Source: DATAGF01 sp963835685 (GTDB taxonomy: Bacteria; Actinomycetota; Thermoleophilia; Miltoncostaeales; Miltoncostaeaceae). Taken from it: DNA of 64,000 bases. The notes under the pieces are model-generated. The model ran no database searches and was not told the DNA's origin. It saw only the letters and a program-made list of their open reading frames with translations. The DNA lies in contig CAWIGI010000004.1 in NCBI GenBank assembly GCA_963835685.1, forward strand, positions 62,001 to 126,000, given 5' to 3'. The stretch's first letter is position 1. The number at the start of each line of letters is the position of its first letter. Shown here piece after piece: positions 60,875 through 64,000 of this stretch. The translations under genes were made by a program, and so were the position numbers.

Positions 60875-61990
60875 ATGCCGACCGTCACCGTCGTCTGCGA
60901 TCCGAGGCTGCTGGGGTCGCTCGAGGACGGCTGGCGACGGCTCGCGGAGCTCGCCGGGAATCCCTATCTGACGCCCGAATGGCACGCCGCCTGCCGCGCG
61001 CGCGACGGCGTCCGGCCTGTGGTCGTCGCGGTGCGCTGCGACGACGGAGGGCTGCGGGGGGTGCTGCCCCTCGTCCGCGCAAGCTCGGGCCCGCTGCGCC
61101 GGCTGCGCTTCCCCGGGGACGACCTCGGCGACACCTACACCATGCTGGTCGCGCCGGGCGACGACGCGGCCGCCGCCGAGGTGGCGCGACTGGCCGGCCG
61201 CGGCCTGGCCGCGTCGGGCGTCGGCTGGGACGCGATCGCGCTCCACTACGTCGACGCCGAGGCGTCCTGGCTGGCGGGCTTCCTCGACGGCCTCGGCGGG
61301 GCGGTGGCCCTACGCCGCGGCGAGGTGGTGCGCCCCTGGGTCAACCTGTCGGCCGGGGACTGGGCGCAGTACCTGGGCACGCTCAAGCGGACCGACCGCA
61401 AGGAGACCCGGCGCCTGGAGCGGCGGGCGCTCGAGGCGGGCGCCTCCTACCGCACGCTCGAGGAGCCCGAGGAGGTCGAGGACGGGATGGCCTGCCTCTT
61501 CCGCCTCCACGACCTGCGCTGGGCCGAGCGGGGCGGGTCGAGCCTCGCCGGCGAGGGGCCCCGCGGGGTACTGTCGGCCTTCGCGGCGGCGGCTGCCGCG
61601 CGCGGGTGGCTGCGGCTGTGGCTGCTGGAGGTCGACGGTGACCGCGCCGCCGCCGAGCTGGCCTGGCGCATCGGCGGTCGCCAGCTCCACTACCAGAGCG
61701 GCTTCGATCCCGAGCGGGCGCGCATGGGCGCGGGCATCGTCCTCTTCGCCCACGCGCTCGAGGACGCCATGGGCGCCGGGGTCGCCGAGGCCGACCTCGG
61801 CATGGGCGAGAGCGACTACAAGAGGCGCTTCGCCCAGCGCGAGCGCGTTGCGTCGCTCTTGGTCGCCGTCCCGCCCCGGCACCCCCTGCGGCCCGTCTTC
61901 GCCGCGGCCCTCTGGGGTCAGCGCGAGCTCCGGGCCCGGCTGTCCCCCGAGCGCCGGGCCCAACTCTCGCGCCTGCTCCGCCGCGGCTGA
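60875..61990 (+). CDS. FemAB/BioF2-like GNAT-fold acyltransferase (intact)
   Basis: This 371-residue protein is a complete relative of the two broken genes at 53-55 kb. The N-terminal GNAT half has EDGWRRLAELAGNPYLTPEW and GLRGVLPLVRASSGPLRRLR. The C-terminal half has WAQYLGTLKRTDRKETRRLE, LFRLHDLRWAERGGSSLAGE, WLRLWLLEVDGDRAAAELAW, RIGGRQLHYQSGFDPERARM and ADLGMGESDYKRRFAQRERV. Such proteins occur in exopolysaccharide clusters and are thought to acylate sugars. It is followed in the opposite orientation by a broken choice-of-anchor remnant. It is probably leaderless. Confidence 0.72.
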   Translation: MPTVTVVCDPRLLGSLEDGWRRLAELAGNPYLTPEWHAACRARDGVRPVVVAVRCDDGGLRGVLPLVRASSGPLRRLRFPGDDLGDTYTMLVAPGDDAAAAEVARLAGRGLAASGVGWDAIALHYVDAEASWLAGFLDGLGGAVALRRGEVVRPWVNLSAGDWAQYLGTLKRTDRKETRRLERRALEAGASYRTLEEPEEVEDGMACLFRLHDLRWAERGGSSLAGEGPRGVLSAFAAAAAARGWLRLWLLEVDGDRAAAELAWRIGGRQLHYQSGFDPERARMGAGIVLFAHALEDAMGAGVAEADLGMGESDYKRRFAQRERVASLLVAVPPRHPLRPVFAAALWGQRELRARLSPERRAQLSRLLRRG

Positions 61991-61994
61991 GCGG

Positions 61995-62259
61995 TCAGCG
62001 CGACACGCCGTAGAGGGTCACGGTGCCGCTCACCTCGTTCGCGACGAGGACGAGGGGATTCCCGGTGGGGCTCTCTCCGCGGGGCACGAAGTGGACGACC
62101 TGCGGGCTCCGCCGGTGATGCCGGTGGCGTAGCTGCCGAGCGGCGCGAGCTCCATCGGCCGCGGCGGCGGCGCGCCCACCGCGCCCCCCGGCCGCGAGGC
62201 CGGCCCCGCCCGCCCGCCGCCGCCGCCACCACCCACGCCAGCGCCCGTCGTCCGCGCAT
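61995..62259 (-). pseudogene. Remnant of a choice-of-anchor I secreted protein with an internal deletion
   Basis: The ATG at 62259 starts a signal peptide-like segment (RRALAWVVAAAAGG). Another frame gives MELAPLGSYATGI, the usual N-terminal strand of choice-of-anchor I (alkaline phosphatase-like beta-propeller) proteins. Immediately after, a third frame gives VHFVPRGESPTGNPLVLVAN and EVSGTVTLYGVSR, stop at 61995, which is exactly how such proteins end. The several hundred residues between are absent. So the two ends of the gene are fused by a deletion (or an assembly collapse). It is not functional as read. Confidence 0.6.
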
Positions 62260-62355
62260 CGACCCTCCGTCTCCGTGGTCAGTCCCGACGGAGGAGGCTA
62301 TGGGCGAGGATGTTGCGATCCTGCGACCGCGGCGGATCGGTCGCGCAACACCCGC

Positions 62356-63165
62356 CTACCGGCGGACCAGCACCACGGTCTCGACGCTGCGGCCGCGCTC
62401 CTCGTAGCCGTAGGAGCGCATCCGCGCGATCCACTCGTCGGGCGACGACCGGCCCGCGGGGTCCGGGTGCAGCTCCACCAGCACGGCCGGCACGTCGCGC
62501 CAGTCGGCCTCGCCGGAGCCCTCCAGCAGGTCGTACTCGCTGCCCTCGACGTCGATCTTGATCGCCGCGACCGGCAGGTCGCACGCCTCGAGCACGTCGC
62601 GCAGGCCCACCAGGCGCACCTCGTGCCCCCCGCTCCCGCCGTCGCCGTCCACCAGCCGGCTGCCGCTGGGGTCGCGGGCGTCGAGCTGCCAGACGGCCGT
62701 GCCGGCCTCGCGCCCGGCCGCGGCCTCGTGCAGCGCGATGCGCGGCGCCAGCAGCGGGTTGAGCTCCAGGTTGCGCCGCAGCATCGCGGCGTTCTCGGGC
62801 CCCGGCTCGTATGCGGTCACGCGCGCCTGATCGGCCGTGCGGGCGGCGAGCAGGCTGAAGACACCGATGTGCGCGCCCAGGTCGATCACCGCGCGCGGCC
62901 CGGATCCCCGCAGGACGATGGGCGCGAGCGCCCGGTAGGCGCCGTAGGCGAGGGCCTCGGAGACGATGTACATGTCCGACGTCCTGGTCCGCACGGCCAC
63001 CCGGATGCCGTTGCGCGCACGCACCACCCGGATCCCGCCGGCACCCCGCCCTGGGAGCGCCTTCATCGCCAAGGCCTCGGGCCAGTTGGAGTAGGCCCGG
63101 ACATACTGGCCGGCCCGCCCGGCCTTTACGGCCAGGAGGCGCGCGCTCTCCCCGACGCTCGGCAT
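62356..63165 (-). CDS. FkbM family methyltransferase
   Basis: This 269-residue SAM-dependent enzyme has motif I in RAVIDLGAHIGVFSLLAART, and motif II/III in VTAYEPGPENAAMLRRNLEL. The FkbM signature is AAIKIDVEGSEYDLLEG. The N-terminal ~75 residues include NGIRVAVRTRTSDMYIVSEA, which is usual for the family. FkbM proteins O-methylate sugars or polyketides, and in this locus a sugar of the polysaccharide is likely. A TAACAT hexamer lies 9 nt before the ATG on the minus strand, and there is no ribosome binding site. Confidence 0.87.
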   Translation of the reverse strand: MPSVGESARLLAVKAGRAGQYVRAYSNWPEALAMKALPGRGAGGIRVVRARNGIRVAVRTRTSDMYIVSEALAYGAYRALAPIVLRGSGPRAVIDLGAHIGVFSLLAARTADQARVTAYEPGPENAAMLRRNLELNPLLAPRIALHEAAAGREAGTAVWQLDARDPSGSRLVDGDGGSGGHEVRLVGLRDVLEACDLPVAAIKIDVEGSEYDLLEGSGEADWRDVPAVLVELHPDPAGRSSPDEWIARMRSYGYEERGRSVETVVLVRR

Positions 63166-63409
63166 GGCGCCGGGATGTTAGTGGAGCGCGCCGAGCCGCG
63201 GGCTTTCCGCGGGGGCGCCGGCCGGGCGCGTCCGCCTGTCAGCCCGGGCCGAGGTGGCGGAGCTTGAACGGGTTCACGACCGAGCTCACGGCCTGGATCT
63301 GTCCGCCCGCCACGCCGCGCGCGGGGCTCGTCAGAGGCGGGTGTCGATCGGGGGCGCGGCCGTTCGTCGCATCCGCAGAAGGACAACCGGATTCGCGAGA
63401 GGAGCACCG

Positions 63410-64000
63410 ATGGGAAAGCTGGCTGTGGGGACGTTCGTGACGCTGGACGGCGTCATGCAGGCGCCGGGCGGCCCCGATGAGGACCGCGACGGGGGGTTCG
63501 AGCACGGCGGTTGGCTGGTCCCTCTCTTCGACGAGGACCTGGGGCGGATCAGCGTCGAGCAGACCGAGCGGGCCGAGGCCCTGCTGCTGGGGCGCAGGAC
63601 CTACGAGATCTTCGCCGCCCACTGGCCCCGGGTGGCCGACGGCCCGATCGCGGCGAAGCTCAACGCCATGCCGAAGTACGTCGCCTCCCGCACGCTCGAG
63701 GCCGTCGACTGGAACAACTCGACGCTCATCGAGGGCGACGTCGCCGAGGCCGTCGCCGACCTCAAGGCCCGGATCGACGGCGAGATCCAGGTCATCGGCA
63801 GCGGCGACCTCATCCAGACCCTCCTGGCGAACGACCTGGTGGACGCGATGACGCTCTGGGTCTTCCCGGTCCTCCTGGGCACCGGCAAGCGGCTCTTCGC
63901 GGAGGGGACGAGGCCCCTGGGCCTGGAGCTCACCGGCACCACGACGTCGAGCACCGGCGTCGCGATCCAGACCTACCGGCGGGCGGGCGCGCTCAGCTAC
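63410..64000 (+). CDS. Dihydrofolate reductase-like (RibD C-terminal) protein, partial
   Basis: ATG 63410 follows GAGGAGC and is open to the window edge (197 codons seen). The fold is clear from KLAVGTFVTLDGVMQAPGGP, EALLLGRRTYEIFAAHWPRV, IDGEIQVIGSGDLIQTLLAN and DLVDAMTLWVFPVLLGTGKR. These are the substrate, NADPH and dimer motifs of the DHFR/RibD-C family, usually about 190-200 residues, so only the last few residues are missing. Such stand-alone proteins are NADPH-dependent reductases of unknown substrate. It is unlikely to belong to the polysaccharide locus. Confidence 0.85.
   Translation, partial: MGKLAVGTFVTLDGVMQAPGGPDEDRDGGFEHGGWLVPLFDEDLGRISVEQTERAEALLLGRRTYEIFAAHWPRVADGPIAAKLNAMPKYVASRTLEAVDWNNSTLIEGDVAEAVADLKARIDGEIQVIGSGDLIQTLLANDLVDAMTLWVFPVLLGTGKRLFAEGTRPLGLELTGTTTSSTGVAIQTYRRAGALSY

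Noticed and set aside
63239..63622. Minus-strand ORF ending AVSSVVNPFKLRHLGPG
   Set aside because: The tail looks protein-like and may be a gene remnant, but the rest is antisense to the DHFR-like gene and no start or family supports it.
1..64000. tRNA genes, rRNA, transposases, integrases or phage genes
   Set aside because: I looked for cloverleaf-like segments with T-loop sequence, for recombinase motifs and for terminal inverted repeats, and found none I could support.

Overview
The window is very high in G+C, with frequent GTG and TTG starts, a large (about 270 nt) SRP RNA directly upstream of dnaX, and a two-subunit soluble succinate dehydrogenase paired with a heterodisulfide-reductase-like (CCG-domain) subunit. 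Together these suggest a deep-branching actinobacterium, most likely of the Thermoleophilia/Solirubrobacterales type. The taxon is an inference from gene content. There is no rRNA, tRNA, CRISPR, transposase or phage gene. It reads as a chromosomal segment with a housekeeping half and a cell-surface half.

Layout. 1-3.5 kb: a tail of a TPR protein, a DUF4331 secreted protein, an Ig/FnIII-like secreted protein and a small membrane protein. 3.5-8.7 kb: SRP RNA (ffs), dnaX, ybaB, recR, then lysC-asd, a compact replication/repair and aspartate-pathway block. 8.7-15.6 kb: regulators and small enzymes (a frameshifted HD-GYP/LuxR regulator, an AraC regulator divergent from an NmrA-like oxidoreductase, TrmO, GNAT proteins, a glutaredoxin-GNAT fusion). 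15.6-21.8 kb: TCA-cycle genes, sdhA-sdhB-sdhE-like on the minus strand and icd-mdh on the plus strand, around a 440 bp divergent control region. 21.8-26.1 kb: a TetR/DJ-1 operon with clear operators, an ATP-grasp gene, OsmC and an aminotransferase.

26-36 kb is an extracellular-protein island. It holds three tandem paralogous Ig-repeat secreted proteins with a shared C-terminal module, then a thioester-domain surface protein divergent from a multidomain lysyl-oxidase homologue that keeps the copper histidines and both cofactor-forming residues. 37-63 kb is an exopolysaccharide locus: sugar epimerase, PIG-L deacetylase, many glycosyltransferases, Wzz-like, O-antigen ligase-like and Wzx-like proteins, priming sugar transferase, polysaccharide deacetylase, FemAB/BioF2-like acyltransferases and an FkbM methyltransferase. 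sucCD sits inside this locus and is preceded by an exact 23-bp-period tandem array of four palindromic elements.

About 17 genes carry one or more frameshifts, and one also has an in-frame stop. Most look like single G/C indels. They fall almost entirely in regulators, secreted proteins and polysaccharide genes, and spare the housekeeping genes. Whether this is real decay or a consensus-quality problem cannot be decided from the sequence alone. Several genes show a TANNNT-type hexamer 6-8 nt before the start codon, the signature of leaderless transcription.
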